Positions 8,957 through 18,400 of a stretch of DNA of 56,912 bases are shown piece by piece (the first letter of the stretch is position 1; each line of letters begins with the position of its first letter). The DNA lies in contig CAZUDO010000104.1 of the NCBI GenBank assembly GCA_964618895.1, positions 1 through 56,912 of the forward strand. Reading direction: 5' to 3'. A program made the translations under genes and the position numbers. The stretch is from CAZUDO01 sp964618895 (GTDB lineage Bacteria; Desulfobacterota; Binatia; DP-6). The notes under the pieces were generated by a model, which saw only the letters and a list, made by a program, of their open reading frames with translations, was not told the origin of the DNA and ran no database searches.

Positions 8957-9544
8957 TCAGCGGCCCCCCATGAGCTTGCCCATCATGCCGCCCAGGTCAT
9001 CGAGCACCGATCCGTCACCGTCCCTGTCGAGCAGCTTCGTCACCATATCCATCGGCCCGGGTGACGCCTGCCGCAGACCCTGCCGCTCCGTCTGAAGCAG
9101 AGAGCCGAGCGCGCTCGCATCAAGCCCCTGTTGGCGCTGCGTGCGTCCCAGCGCGCCCATCACGATCGGCGCCAGCATGGTGAGGAGTTGGCCCGCCGAA
9201 CCGGCTTCGATGCCGCTGGTCTTCGCGAGCGCCTGCTGGGCCACATCCTGGCGATCCCCGAGCACGTGGCGCAGGATGCCGGCGCCGGGGCCGGCCTGCG
9301 CGTTGCCCAGAAGGCCCGACGGGTCGTCGAGCACGCTGCCGTCGTGGTCGTTGCTCAACGCCCGATGGAGAGCGCTCGCGCCCTCCGGCTGCCCCGAGTT
9401 CTTTGCCAGCGCAGAGAGCAGCAGCGGCAGCGCCGCCGAGATGGCCGTTCCCGTCGACTGCTCACTCGCGCCGAGCTGGCGGCTCAGCTGCTTCACCGCG
9501 TCGCCGCCCATCGCCTGCGTGATCACGTCCATCAGCCCCGCCAT
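8957..9544 (-). CDS. DUF937-family protein
   Basis: This is a 195-residue protein that opens with MAGLMDVITQAMGGDAVKQL and contains ASEQSTGTAISAALPLLLSAL, both typical of DUF937 (YidB-like) proteins of unknown function. Two near-identical acidic segments, NDHDGSVLDDPSGLLG at about residue 65 and DRDGDGSVLDDLGGMMG near the end, look like duplicated EF-hand-like or dockerin-like loops. The family is soluble and alpha-helical. The ATG has a GGAGG-like element (complement of cctccg) shortly upstream. Confidence 0.85.
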   Translation of the reverse strand: MAGLMDVITQAMGGDAVKQLSRQLGASEQSTGTAISAALPLLLSALAKNSGQPEGASALHRALSNDHDGSVLDDPSGLLGNAQAGPGAGILRHVLGDRQDVAQQALAKTSGIEAGSAGQLLTMLAPIVMGALGRTQRQQGLDASALGSLLQTERQGLRQASPGPMDMVTKLLDRDGDGSVLDDLGGMMGKLMGGR

Positions 9545-9671
9545 GAAGTCCTCCGTTCAGCCGGGCGATTGCCTCGGCATCAAGTCACGGTGCGCGCATC
9601 GCGCCCGGCGCCATTGCCGTGCAGGGGACCAGGCAATGGCGGGCATCATAGCGGTTCACGCGCGGACCGCG

Positions 9672-10163
9672 TCACGCGGACTGGCAGGTGCCCGCGCGCC
9701 CTGGTATCCCGCCTGAGCCGCGCCTCGCCGGATTCGCGAGCCTGAACGCCTCCCGCTCGAACCGGTTGTCCCGGTAAGGGCTGGCGCCCCGCAGCCACGC
9801 CCAGAGGCTGGCCAGCGCGTAGGCGGGAAGGAAGAATGGCCCCCAGCCCTCGCACTGGGCGACGTGCGCCCGCTCGTGCGCGCGCGTGAGCGCCAGCGCG
9901 GTCGGGTCGGTGCCAAGCACGACGTGGCCGAACGTCACCGCGGCCACGCCGCCGCGGCCCAGCGGTATCCACGCCAGCACCCGGCGGACCCACCCGCCGT
10001 GGGACTCGAGCACACCGTCCACGAGCGACGCCCGGCCGCCGGTCACGACCGCGAGCCCGAGCAGGAGCGAGCCGACCAGCGTGGTCGGCAACGCCCAGAT
10101 GAGGGCGAGTGCGCGTTTCAGGATCCGCAGCGGCCGAGTCACGGTGTATGGATGCGGGCGCAT
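9672..10163 (-). CDS. Putative membrane-associated HExxH metalloprotease-like protein
   Basis: This is a 163-residue protein. One to two hydrophobic segments lie near the N-terminus (ALIWALPTTLVGSLLLGLAV), followed by a domain with HERAHVAQCE, an HExxH zinc-peptidase-like motif. A second hydrophobic stretch (FFLPAYALASLWAWLRG) and PYRDNRFEREAF follow. Similar short conserved proteins with an (H)E..HV.Q motif are widespread but uncharacterised. I chose the ATG at 10163 because it precedes the first hydrophobic block. It is divergent from the antiporter gene across a short region that contains a perfect inverted repeat. Peptidase activity is inference only. Confidence 0.65.
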   Translation of the reverse strand: MRPHPYTVTRPLRILKRALALIWALPTTLVGSLLLGLAVVTGGRASLVDGVLESHGGWVRRVLAWIPLGRGGVAAVTFGHVVLGTDPTALALTRAHERAHVAQCEGWGPFFLPAYALASLWAWLRGASPYRDNRFEREAFRLANPARRGSGGIPGRAGTCQSA

Positions 10164-10189
10164 CCCCGCTGGTTTCACCCCGCATCCAT
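10148..10189. repeat. Perfect 11-bp inverted repeat between divergent genes
   Basis: The arms ATGGATGCGGG (10148-10158) and CCCGCATCCAT (10179-10189) are exact reverse complements separated by 20 bases. The repeat spans the start of the metalloprotease-like gene and lies 56 bases before the chosen antiporter start. It could be an operator shared by both genes. Confidence 0.5.
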
Positions 10190-10244
10190 GACCCCGCCGG
10201 TTTCGCTCGACCCAGCGCCCGCGATGCGCTATGAACCCGTGACC

Positions 10245-11597
10245 ATGCGCCCGCCCATGCCCTCCCGAGCCCTGTTCGTGCCGGTGGCGCTCGCCACGGT
10301 CGCGGCGGGCGTGCTCACGTCGGGCGCCGCCCGCGCGGCCAGCGAGGCGGGCGGGGTGGACATGCTTCCCATCCTCGGCGGGCTGGTGCTGATCCTCGTC
10401 GGCGCCAAGCTCGGCGGCACGCTGTTCGAGTCGTTCGGCCAGCCGGCGGTCCTGGGAGAGCTGCTCGCCGGCGTGGCGATCGGCAATCTGGGACTGCTCG
10501 GCATCCACGGGCTCGAGCCGCTGCGCTCCGACATCGGCATCTCCATCCTCGCCCAGATCGGGGTGCTGTTCCTGCTGTTCCAGGTGGGGCTCGAGTCCGA
10601 CGTGAAAAAGATGCTGGCGGTCGGCGCCTCGTCGCTCATGGTCGCACTGCTCGGCGTGGTGACCCCGATGGTGCTCGGGTACTTCGTCTCGTCGTGGTTC
10701 TTCCCCACGCACAACGTCCTCACCCACTGGTTCGTGGGCGCCACCCTCACCGCCACCAGCGTCGGCATCACCGCCCGCGTGCTCGCCGACCTCGGCCGCA
10801 CCGCCAGCAAGGAGGGGCGCATCATCCTGGGCGCCGCGGTGATCGACGACGTCATGGGGCTCATCGTGCTGGCGGTGGTCGCCGGCATCATCGAGGCCGC
10901 GGATCGTGGCGCGGCGTTCGATCCGGCCACGGTGTTCTGGATCGTGGGCAAGTCGCTCCTGTTCCTGATCGGCGCGGTCATCGTCGGCCAGTGGCTCGCG
11001 AAGCACGGCTTCCGGCTCGCCACGCGGCTGCGCGGCGAGGGCGTCCTGCTCTCGGTGGCGCTGGTCTTCTGCTTCGGGCTCGCCTTCCTCGCCGGCAAGG
11101 CGGGTCTCGCCCCGATCGTCGGCGCGTTCGCGGCCGGGCTCGTGCTGGACGAGGTGCATTACCAGGAGCTGCGTGCACGGCGCGGGGAGACCCGCAGCAT
11201 GCACGAGCTGCTGCAGCCGATCGCGACGTTCCTGGTGCCGGTGTTCTTCGTGCTCATGGGCATCCGCGTGGACCTGGGCGCGTTCGCGGAGCCGGGCGTG
11301 CTCGGGTTCGCCGCCGCGCTCACGCTGGTCGCTGCGCTCGGCAAGCAGGCGTGCTCGCTGGGCGTGCTCGAGAAGGGCTGCGACCGGCTGGCGGTCGGGC
11401 TCGGCATGATCCCGCGTGGCGAGGTGGGTCTCATCTTCGCCGGGATCGGCGCCACCCTCACCATCGCCGGCGAACGGGTGGTGGACGGCGCGGTATTCTC
11501 GGCGCTGGTGGTGATGGTGGCGCTCACCACCCTGATGACTCCGCCGCTGCTGGTGTGGCGGCTGCGGCAGCTCGATGGCAAGCTGGCGAAGCGGTAG
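10245..11597 (+). CDS. Kef-type cation:proton antiporter (CPA2 family)
   Basis: This is a roughly 450-residue membrane transporter of the monovalent cation:proton antiporter-2 family. A signal-like hydrophobic segment precedes the canonical first helix with LGGTLFESFGQPAVLGELLAG. Further family markers are LFLLFQVGLESD, FVGATLTATSVGITARVLADLG, the acidic pair AAVIDDVMGLIVLAVVAG in the ion pathway, and LAGKAGLAPIVGAFAAGL. No C-terminal TrkA-N/RCK regulatory domain is present, unlike KefB/C. Several in-frame ATGs exist (10188, 10224, 10245, 10257). I prefer 10245 because it gives a clean N-terminal signal-like helix. It probably exchanges Na+ or K+ for protons. Confidence 0.88.
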   Translation: MRPPMPSRALFVPVALATVAAGVLTSGAARAASEAGGVDMLPILGGLVLILVGAKLGGTLFESFGQPAVLGELLAGVAIGNLGLLGIHGLEPLRSDIGISILAQIGVLFLLFQVGLESDVKKMLAVGASSLMVALLGVVTPMVLGYFVSSWFFPTHNVLTHWFVGATLTATSVGITARVLADLGRTASKEGRIILGAAVIDDVMGLIVLAVVAGIIEAADRGAAFDPATVFWIVGKSLLFLIGAVIVGQWLAKHGFRLATRLRGEGVLLSVALVFCFGLAFLAGKAGLAPIVGAFAAGLVLDEVHYQELRARRGETRSMHELLQPIATFLVPVFFVLMGIRVDLGAFAEPGVLGFAAALTLVAALGKQACSLGVLEKGCDRLAVGLGMIPRGEVGLIFAGIGATLTIAGERVVDGAVFSALVVMVALTTLMTPPLLVWRLRQLDGKLAKR

Positions 11598-11607
11598 CGG
11601 GAGCGGC

Positions 11608-12810
11608 GTGCGCGCGAAGCTGACCCCCGTCATGATGACCGTCGCGTTGTTCATCGCCTCCCCGGGCGAAGCCGAAGACTACGCTCCGAGGCGATGCGCC
11701 ACGGCCGTCGAATACGTCGGCGCGCCGCTGCACGCGCCGCCAGACTCCGCGGCGTTCTCCGGCCTCGATGGCGCGATGACCGGCTCCCTCGACGACTCGC
11801 TGGTCGCCCGGCTCGACCAGGCCGTGAGCTGGATCCTGGCGAATACCGCGGCGCCCGGGATCACGGCGGCGGTTGGCATCCCGGGGGAGGGGCTCTGGTC
11901 GGTCTCGCGCGGGCTCGCGCGGCTCGAGCCCCGCACGCCGTTCGCGCCGCAGGCTCTCTTCTACTGGGCCAGCGTTGGGAAGGCGTTCACCGCGGCGGTG
12001 GTGTCTCAGCTCATCGAGGAAGGGAAGCTGGCCTACACCGACTCGCTGGCGCGATGGTTCCCCGAGTTCCCGAACGCCCGCGCCATCACCATTGACCACC
12101 TGTTGACCCACACCAGCGGGGCGTTCAGCTTCAACGCCGATCTCAAGCTCCGCCGAAAGAGAGGCTACACCGAGCCGGACGATCTGATCCGCATCGCCGC
12201 TCGGCACGGGAACGCCTCATGCCCGGGCGAGCGTTGGTCCTACTCGAACACCGGATTTGTTCTGCTGGCACGGATCGTCGAGCGGATCGAGGGCCGCCCG
12301 TTCCATGCGGCGGTGAACCGGCGCGTCATCGAGCGCCTGGGCCTGCGAGGCACGACCGCGCTCGCGCCGGAGCAGACGCCGGCGGGGCTCGTCACCGGGC
12401 ACATCGCGCGCAAGCCCGACCTCGACTTCGACTGCTCGATGCCCTTCGGCGCCGGGATCATCGTCGCGCCAGCCGAGGACATGGTGAGATTCTGGCAGGC
12501 GATGCTGGCCGGCAGGCTGGTCGGCGCCGCGAACGTGCGCCACGCCTACGCGCATCTCTATCCGATGTTCGATCCCGGCACGTTCTACGGACGGGGCGTG
12601 ATGCTGATCGAGTTCCGCGACGGCGACGCCCCGCCCAACGTGTGGCTCGGCCACGGGGGCGGCACCCCGTCGGCCAAGGCGGTCGTCGCCTACGATACGG
12701 CGTCACGCGTCTTCATCGCCGTCGCCATCAATGGCGACGTGTCGGCCGAGGCGGCAGCCTACCGGCTGCTGCGCGAAGTGCGGGCTTCACGGGCGTCCGG
12801 GAAGCGCTAG
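11608..12810 (+). CDS. Secreted serine hydrolase, beta-lactamase/PBP-like (class C type fold)
   Basis: This is a 400-residue protein with an N-terminal signal peptide (LTPVMMTVALFIASPGEAE) and a beta-lactamase-related domain. The active-site motifs are S122-V-G-K125, Y212-S-N and H349-G-G-G, the HxG version of the third motif seen in esterase- and peptidase-like members. Such enzymes act in the periplasm on esters or D-amino acid peptides, and true beta-lactam hydrolysis cannot be assumed. I prefer the GTG at 11608, ten bases after the antiporter stop. ATG 11632 is an alternative that still leaves a signal peptide. Confidence 0.85.
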   Translation: MRAKLTPVMMTVALFIASPGEAEDYAPRRCATAVEYVGAPLHAPPDSAAFSGLDGAMTGSLDDSLVARLDQAVSWILANTAAPGITAAVGIPGEGLWSVSRGLARLEPRTPFAPQALFYWASVGKAFTAAVVSQLIEEGKLAYTDSLARWFPEFPNARAITIDHLLTHTSGAFSFNADLKLRRKRGYTEPDDLIRIAARHGNASCPGERWSYSNTGFVLLARIVERIEGRPFHAAVNRRVIERLGLRGTTALAPEQTPAGLVTGHIARKPDLDFDCSMPFGAGIIVAPAEDMVRFWQAMLAGRLVGAANVRHAYAHLYPMFDPGTFYGRGVMLIEFRDGDAPPNVWLGHGGGTPSAKAVVAYDTASRVFIAVAINGDVSAEAAAYRLLREVRASRASGKR

Positions 12811-12865
12811 TATCGGTTGGGACCGCGACGAGCCGATCATCCATCGAACTGGGAAGGAGCCACCC

Positions 12866-13441
12866 ATGCGAATCCGAACTGTCATCGCCGCTACCGGGAC
12901 CCTGGTCGCCACGCTCGCGCTCGCGGCGTCCGCGAACCAGGGAAGCACCGTGAAGAAACCCCAGCAGGCGCAGCCGGCCGCCGCGCAGCCGGCGGCCGCG
13001 GCGCCGGTGGTGCTCGGCAAGCCCGAGAACGCCAAGTGGACCGCCACCACGCACGAGGCGGCGACCGCCGAAGCGAACAAGAAGGTGCTGGAAAGCGGCA
13101 AGGTCGCGACAATCACGGGCGAAGTCGTGGACGTCTCGTGCTACCTTCAGCTCGGCAAGCGCGGCGAGGCGCACATCGCGTGCGGGACCAAGTGCATCGC
13201 CAACGGCCAGCCGATCGGCATCGTCGACGCCGAGGGCCAGCTCTACATCGTCATGGCCGAGGAGCACCATCCGCGGCGGGACGGGCAGGTGGAGCTGAAG
13301 ACCGTGCTGGGGCCGCTGCTCGCGAAGACCGTCACCCTCACCGGCATGATGACCGAGATGAAGGGCTACCGCGCGCTGTTCGTCCAAGCCGCGGAGATGG
13401 GCGGCATGGTGAAGCCGGCCGAGGCCGGCGGGGCGAAGTAG
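12866..13441 (+). CDS. Secreted Cys-containing protein, OB-fold-like, unknown function
   Basis: This is a 191-residue protein with a clear signal peptide (MRIRTVIAATGTLVATLALA) and a GGAAGGAG ribosome binding site ten bases upstream. A Gln/Ala/Pro-rich linker (residues about 30-50) leads to a domain starting with TITGEVVDVSCYLQLGKRG. Next come EAHIACGTKCIANGQPIG, a beta strand YIVMAEEHHP, and LAKTVTLTGMMTEMKGYRALFV. The three cysteines, two histidines and repeated G-x-V strands look like a small OB-fold that could bind a metal or cofactor. I do not recognise a named family. It is a single gene, followed by a convergent gene. Confidence 0.75.
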   Translation: MRIRTVIAATGTLVATLALAASANQGSTVKKPQQAQPAAAQPAAAAPVVLGKPENAKWTATTHEAATAEANKKVLESGKVATITGEVVDVSCYLQLGKRGEAHIACGTKCIANGQPIGIVDAEGQLYIVMAEEHHPRRDGQVELKTVLGPLLAKTVTLTGMMTEMKGYRALFVQAAEMGGMVKPAEAGGAK

Positions 13442-13559
13442 TCGCTCAGGAAGCCTGCGGGCGCGCCGCGCTCCATCCGATCCTTCCCCGGGGACGCCGG
13501 TCGCCGCATGCCCGCGCCCGACCCCATGCATCTTCACCGGCTTCCATGCCGGACCTCGC

Positions 13560-14261
13560 TTAGGGCACCAGCTCCAGCCGCACGCCGCCTTTCTCCTCGA
13601 GGATCAGCCCGATCCCGGGCGCGTAGGACTTGTGCTCCACGCTGTTCGGCTGGAGAGACGTCCACTCCTTGGTCAGAATCACGTCCCTGAGGGTGTGCCC
13701 CATCACCGTGGCCGTCTTCGTGATGCTGATCACCGACGCCATGTCCTGCGCGATCCCCGGCGCGAATTCCTGGAAGTAGGTGTCGCCTGGCCTCGGATGC
13801 GCCTTCATGATGATGCCCGGCCGCGCCGTACCGCCCGCCACCCAGGAGCCATCGGTTCCGCTCGGGACGCCGTTCAGGTAGTCCTGGGTGAACTCCCCGA
13901 AGTACCAGACGGTGCCCTCGTTATCCGGCGCGAACCAGTTCTCGGCGATCTCGATCGTCTCGCCGTTCAGCTTCGCGGTCTCGATCACCACTCGGGTGGT
14001 GATCCCGAGGATGACCTTGGTCCCACCCGTCACCTCAACGAGGAGTGTCTCGATCCCGGACTTGGTGGAGGCGCGGTAGAACAGCGAGCGCGTCGAGTTT
14101 AGCGGGAAGTAGGGATTGTCCATCGGGCGGGTGAAGTTGGCGGGGTCGGTCCCGGGATTCCAGTTCTTGGGTTTCTGCCCCGCGAACGCGGGGGTCAGCA
14201 TGAGCAGGCTCGTGGCCACCATCCATGTGGCCGCACGCAAAGCGGCCTTCGTCGGAAGCAT
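13560..14261 (-). CDS. Secreted protein of unknown function
   Basis: This is a 233-residue protein with a signal peptide ending in TPAFAG. The mature part starts near NFTRPMDNPYFPL and is predicted to be mostly beta strands. Repeated features are GTKVILGITTRVVIET, AENWFAPDNEGTVWYFGEF and SYAPGIGLILEEKGG, the last near the C-terminus. This architecture is seen in exported hypothetical proteins annotated only by signal peptide. The ATG at 14261 is followed directly by the signal sequence, and a GGAGGAAA-type site precedes it. I cannot assign a function. Confidence 0.75.
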   Translation of the reverse strand: MLPTKAALRAATWMVATSLLMLTPAFAGQKPKNWNPGTDPANFTRPMDNPYFPLNSTRSLFYRASTKSGIETLLVEVTGGTKVILGITTRVVIETAKLNGETIEIAENWFAPDNEGTVWYFGEFTQDYLNGVPSGTDGSWVAGGTARPGIIMKAHPRPGDTYFQEFAPGIAQDMASVISITKTATVMGHTLRDVILTKEWTSLQPNSVEHKSYAPGIGLILEEKGGVRLELVP

Positions 14262-14463
14262 TCCGTTTCCTCCTGTCGCGAATACGGCCCTGCGGGGACT
14301 GTGTGCCGCGCGGGCGACGGGGAAGGACTACGCGGCGTTGCGCGCGGCGTCGGGGTTCATGTGGGCATGGGGTCTCTCCGGGGTTCGTCGACGTGTGTGT
14401 GATGGACCGGTGAAGCGGCCTGCCGGAACGAGACCGCCCACTCCGCCACAGAAAACGGAACGA

Positions 14464-14488
14464 GTGCCGGGGCACATCGCCCCGGCAC
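14464..14488 (-). terminator. Probable intrinsic terminator of the 14519-14956 gene
   Basis: A perfect 10-bp stem (GTGCCGGGGC and GCCCCGGCAC) with a 5-base loop lies 31 bases after the stop of the minus-strand gene. On the minus strand it is followed by a moderately T-rich stretch (TCGTTCCGTTTTC), weaker than a classic U-tract. Confidence 0.6.
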
Positions 14489-14518
14489 CCACCTGACCAC
14501 GCGGCAAAGCGCGTAGGG

Positions 14519-14956
14519 TCAGTCTTTACCCTTACCCTTGCGACCCTCCCTGGCCACGACGTAGTCGTTGCGCTTCTTCATGTGCCCCGGAGGCCCGCCG
14601 TGCGGATGGCGCCGCCAGTACTTCGTGGGCACGTTCGAGATCGCGCCCGGCACGTAGCGCGCGCTCACCGCCATGAACGGACCGCGGTGCGTGCGCGCGC
14701 GATACCAGTAGCCGTCGTTGAAGACGTACCAGAAGACGCCGTAGCGAAAGACGTCGTAGTCGCAGTCGTCTTCCAGCACGTAGACCGTGCTGCCCGGCAC
14801 CACGACCACGCGGGGCTCGCGATGGAACACGATCGCCGGCGGTGGCGGCGCGTTGCCTATGGTGACGCTCCACCCGACGCTGGTGCCGGCGAGGGCGCTG
14901 GTCGGCGCGGCGACGAGCATGGCGAACAGGAACCACAAGAGCGCTTGGCGTTTCAT
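14519..14956 (-). CDS. Small secreted Tyr-rich protein of unknown function
   Basis: This is a 145-residue protein. The ATG at 14956 has an AGAAAGGA site upstream and begins a signal peptide ending in TSALAG. The mature part contains STVYVLEDDCDYDVFRYG, then FWYVFNDGYWYRARTHRGPF, a Tyr/Trp-rich pattern common in small exported proteins that may bind the cell surface. The C-terminus is strongly basic (HMKKRNDY, then REGRKGKGKD). The open frame extends upstream to 15067, but the region before the signal peptide shows no coding character. Function unknown. Confidence 0.75.
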   Translation of the reverse strand: MKRQALLWFLFAMLVAAPTSALAGTSVGWSVTIGNAPPPPAIVFHREPRVVVVPGSTVYVLEDDCDYDVFRYGVFWYVFNDGYWYRARTHRGPFMAVSARYVPGAISNVPTKYWRRHPHGGPPGHMKKRNDYVVAREGRKGKGKD

Positions 14957-15471
14957 GGGCGAGTCCTTTCTCCTGGGAGGGCAGCCGTCGCCACGGCCAT
15001 GGTTCGCCGGGGCGGTTGGGAGCCGTCCTGCGGGGATAATCAGCACCCCATGTGCCACCGGGTGCACTCTGGGCCCGTGCCCGTAACTGGTTGGGAGCGA
15101 ATGACATCATCAGGGGCAAAACGCCCGATGTGTCCGTCGGGCCCCCAAGCGACCCCTAACCTGCCGCACTCGACAACGGCGCGATTGCAAAAGGCTCCTC
15201 CGCGTATTGCGGCCCGCCCCGCCGCCACGGCCGCCCGGCGCCTCCGACACTCCGCGTCCTAAGGGCCGCCGTCGCGCCCACATGGCTTCGCGAGACCACA
15301 CCGCCGGTAGTAGGTTTCCATCCCCGTCAGGATCCGCCCGAGGCCCCTCCGCACTCGACCGGGGCGACACGGCGCTCGTCGTTCCGCCCTTGATTCCCGT
15401 CGGGCGGCCCGCCTAGGGTTCACCCCCTCCGCCCGCAGTCGGCGCCTCCTCTCACAGCCAGGAGCCACGCG
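14957..15471. other. Intergenic region with a weak promoter candidate
   Basis: These 515 bases lie between divergent genes. I see no convincing gene or RNA. A possible sigma70 promoter for the downstream amidohydrolase operon is TTGATT (15390-15395), 18 bases, then TAGGGT (15414-15419). The rest is GC-rich and without recognisable repeats. Confidence 0.4.
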
Positions 15472-18400
15472 ATGTCCCAGCCCCACGCTCGCCCCTTCCT
15501 CGGCGCGCTCGCCGCATCCCTCGCCCTCGCCGTCCTCCCACAGCCTTCGCCGGCGGCGACCCCGCGCGTCCACGCCATCGTCGGCGCGCGCATCGTCACG
15601 GCGCCCGGCCAGGTGATCGAGAACGGCACCGTGGTCATGCGCGACGGCGTCATCACCGCGGTCGGCGCGGGGATCACGGTTCCCGCCGACGCGCGCGTCT
15701 GGGAGGGTGACAGCCTCACCGTGTATCCCGGCCTCATCGACGCATACGTGATTCCGGCCGAGGCGCCGGGGCAGGCGCAGCCGTCGGGTCCGCCGGTCGG
15801 CCGGCCGCGTGCCCCGTCGGCCGTCCCCTCGCGCGGCGCCGCGCACGCGGTGTCGTCGGTGCGCGCCGAGACCCGCATCAGCGAGACGCAGCCGCTCTCG
15901 AAGGATCAGGCCGAAGGGCTGCGCGCGGCGGGCTTCACCACCGTCCAGGTGGCGCCGCGCACCGGCATCGTGCGCGGGCAGAGCGCGGTGGTCGGGTTGC
16001 GGAGCGGTGAACCGAACGACGTCATCGTCAAGGCCGACGCGGCGCAGGTGGTGGCACTCGAAGCTTCTCGCGAAGGCTACCCGGGTTCCCTCATGGGTGC
16101 GATCGCGGTGATCCGCCAGGCGTTCATGGACGCGAAGTGGTACCGGGACGCGCTCGCCGTCTACCAGCGCGCCCCGCAGGGAAAAGAGCGGCCCCAGGTC
16201 AATCTCTCGTGGGCCGCGCTGGAGCCGGTCATCGCGGGCCGCCAGCCGGCGTTGTTCGTGGCCGACGAGATGCTCGAGGTGCTGCGCGCGGCGGCTCTCG
16301 CCCGCGAGGCGGGTGTCACGGCGCAGGTCGTGGCCGCGGGCGACGAGTACAAACGGGTGCGGGAGATCGCCGCAGCCGGGGTGCCGCTGATCGTGCCGGT
16401 CGGGTTCCCGGAGGCGCCGGATCTCTCGGATGCCGATGCCGCGGTCGACGTCTCGACCGAGGAGCTGCGCCACTGGAATCAGGCGCCGGAGAACCCGGCG
16501 ACGCTGGTGAAGAACAGCGTCGCATTCGCGCTCACCGCGAACGGTCTCAAGGACGTGAAGAGCTTCCGCGCCAACGTGGGCAAGGCGATCGAGCGCGGGC
16601 TCACCCGCGACCAGGCGTTGGCGGCGGTGACCACGGTGCCGGCGCGGCTGGTCGGGCTCTCCGACCGGCTCGGCACCATCGCGCCGGGCCGGATGGCGAA
16701 CCTCACCGTGACACGGGGCGAGTTGTTCTCCGAGCAGGGCAAAGTGGCCGAGGTGTGGGTGGACGGCGCCCGCTACGACGTCTCAGGCACTTCCGGATCA
16801 AGTACCAAGGGAAACTGGGACCTCGCATGGGATCGGGCGCGCCACACGCTGATGGTCGAGGCGGACAAGGACACGACCGTGCGGCTGGTGGTGGGCTCGG
16901 ACACCCTCAAAGCGAGCGGCGTGCGCTACCACGGCGCGCGGATCGCGTTCACCGTCCAGCGGGGGAGCGAGCCCGCCGAGACCTTCGACCTGACCGCGAG
17001 GCACGACGTGCTCCGCGGCACGCTCTCCGTGGGCGCGGGCTCGCACAAGGTGGTGGGCGTGAAGCAACCGGATGCCGACAAGGGTGCGAGCGGCCAAGTC
17101 AAGAAGAAGGACGAACCGGTCGTCACGCCGGTGGTGATGGGGAACACCGAAGCGTGGCGGATGTCGGCGCCTGCGGCGCCGGCGGCGGTGCTGGTGCGCA
17201 ACGCCACGATCTGGAGCGCAGGCCCAGAGGGCACGCTCGAGCACGCGGATCTGCTGGTGCGCGCGGGCAAGATCGCGGCGGTAGGGAAGGGCCTGACGGC
17301 GCCCGCCGGGGCCGTGGTGATCGACGGTTCGGGCAAGCACGTGGCCCCCGGCATCATCGACGAGCATAGCCACTCGGCTGGGCTCGGTAATATCAACGAG
17401 TGCACGAATAGCGTGACGTGCGAAGTGCGTTTGCAGGACATCATCAATTCAGAGAGCATCAACATCTATCGACAACTTGCGGGAGGCACGACCGTCATGC
17501 ACATGCTGCACGGCTCGTGTAACGCGATCGGCGGGCAGTGCGCCGTGATCAAGAACAAGTGGGGCGAGCCGCCCGACCGTCTGCTGATGCCGAGCGTCGC
17601 CCCTACCGTGAAGTTCGCGCTCGGCGAGAACCCCAAGCAGTCCAACTTCGGCGCCCAGCGCGCCGACCCGCCGCGCTATCCGCAGAGCCGTGCGGGTGTC
17701 GAGCAGGTGATCCGCGACGCGTTCACCCGCGCGCGCGACTACAAGGCCGAGTGGGCGGAGTGGAACGCCAAGAAACTGGGCCTGCCGCCGCGCCGGGACA
17801 TCCAGACCGAGGCGTTGGCGCAGATGATCGACGGCCGGATGCTCATCCATTGCCACTCCTACCGGCAGGACGAGATCCTGATGCTCATGCGGCTGTGCGA
17901 AGACTTCGGGTTCAAGGTCAACACGTTCACCCACATCCTCGAGGGCTACAAGGTGGCCGACGAGATGGCCGCGCACGGGGCCTCGGCGATCGGCTTCAGC
18001 GACTGGTGGGGCTACAAGTTCGAGGTGATCGACGCCATCCCGTACAGCGGTTACATCATGTGGGACCGGGGCGTGAACACCGGCTTCAACTCGGACGACT
18101 CGGAGTTGGCCCGCCGGCTGAACACCGAGGCAGCCAAGGCGGTCAAGTATGGCGGCGTGCCGCCGGAGGAGGCGATCAAGTTCGTCACCCTGAACCCAGC
18201 GCGGTCGCTCCAGATCGACGACCGCGTGGGCTCATTGGTGGTGGGTAAGGACGCCGACTTCTCGATCTGGAACGGCAGCCCTCTCTCACCCTACTCGGCC
18301 TGCGAGCAGACCTGGATCGAGGGCCGCAAGTACTTCGACCGCGCCGAGGATCTGGCCGGGCGCGCGGCGCTAGCGAAGGATCGGGACGCCCTGGTCGCGC

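Noticed and set aside
14957..15471. Small minus-strand open frame (15040-15228) in the intergenic region
   Set aside because: No ribosome binding site, no recognisable protein, and composition like a GC-rich shadow.
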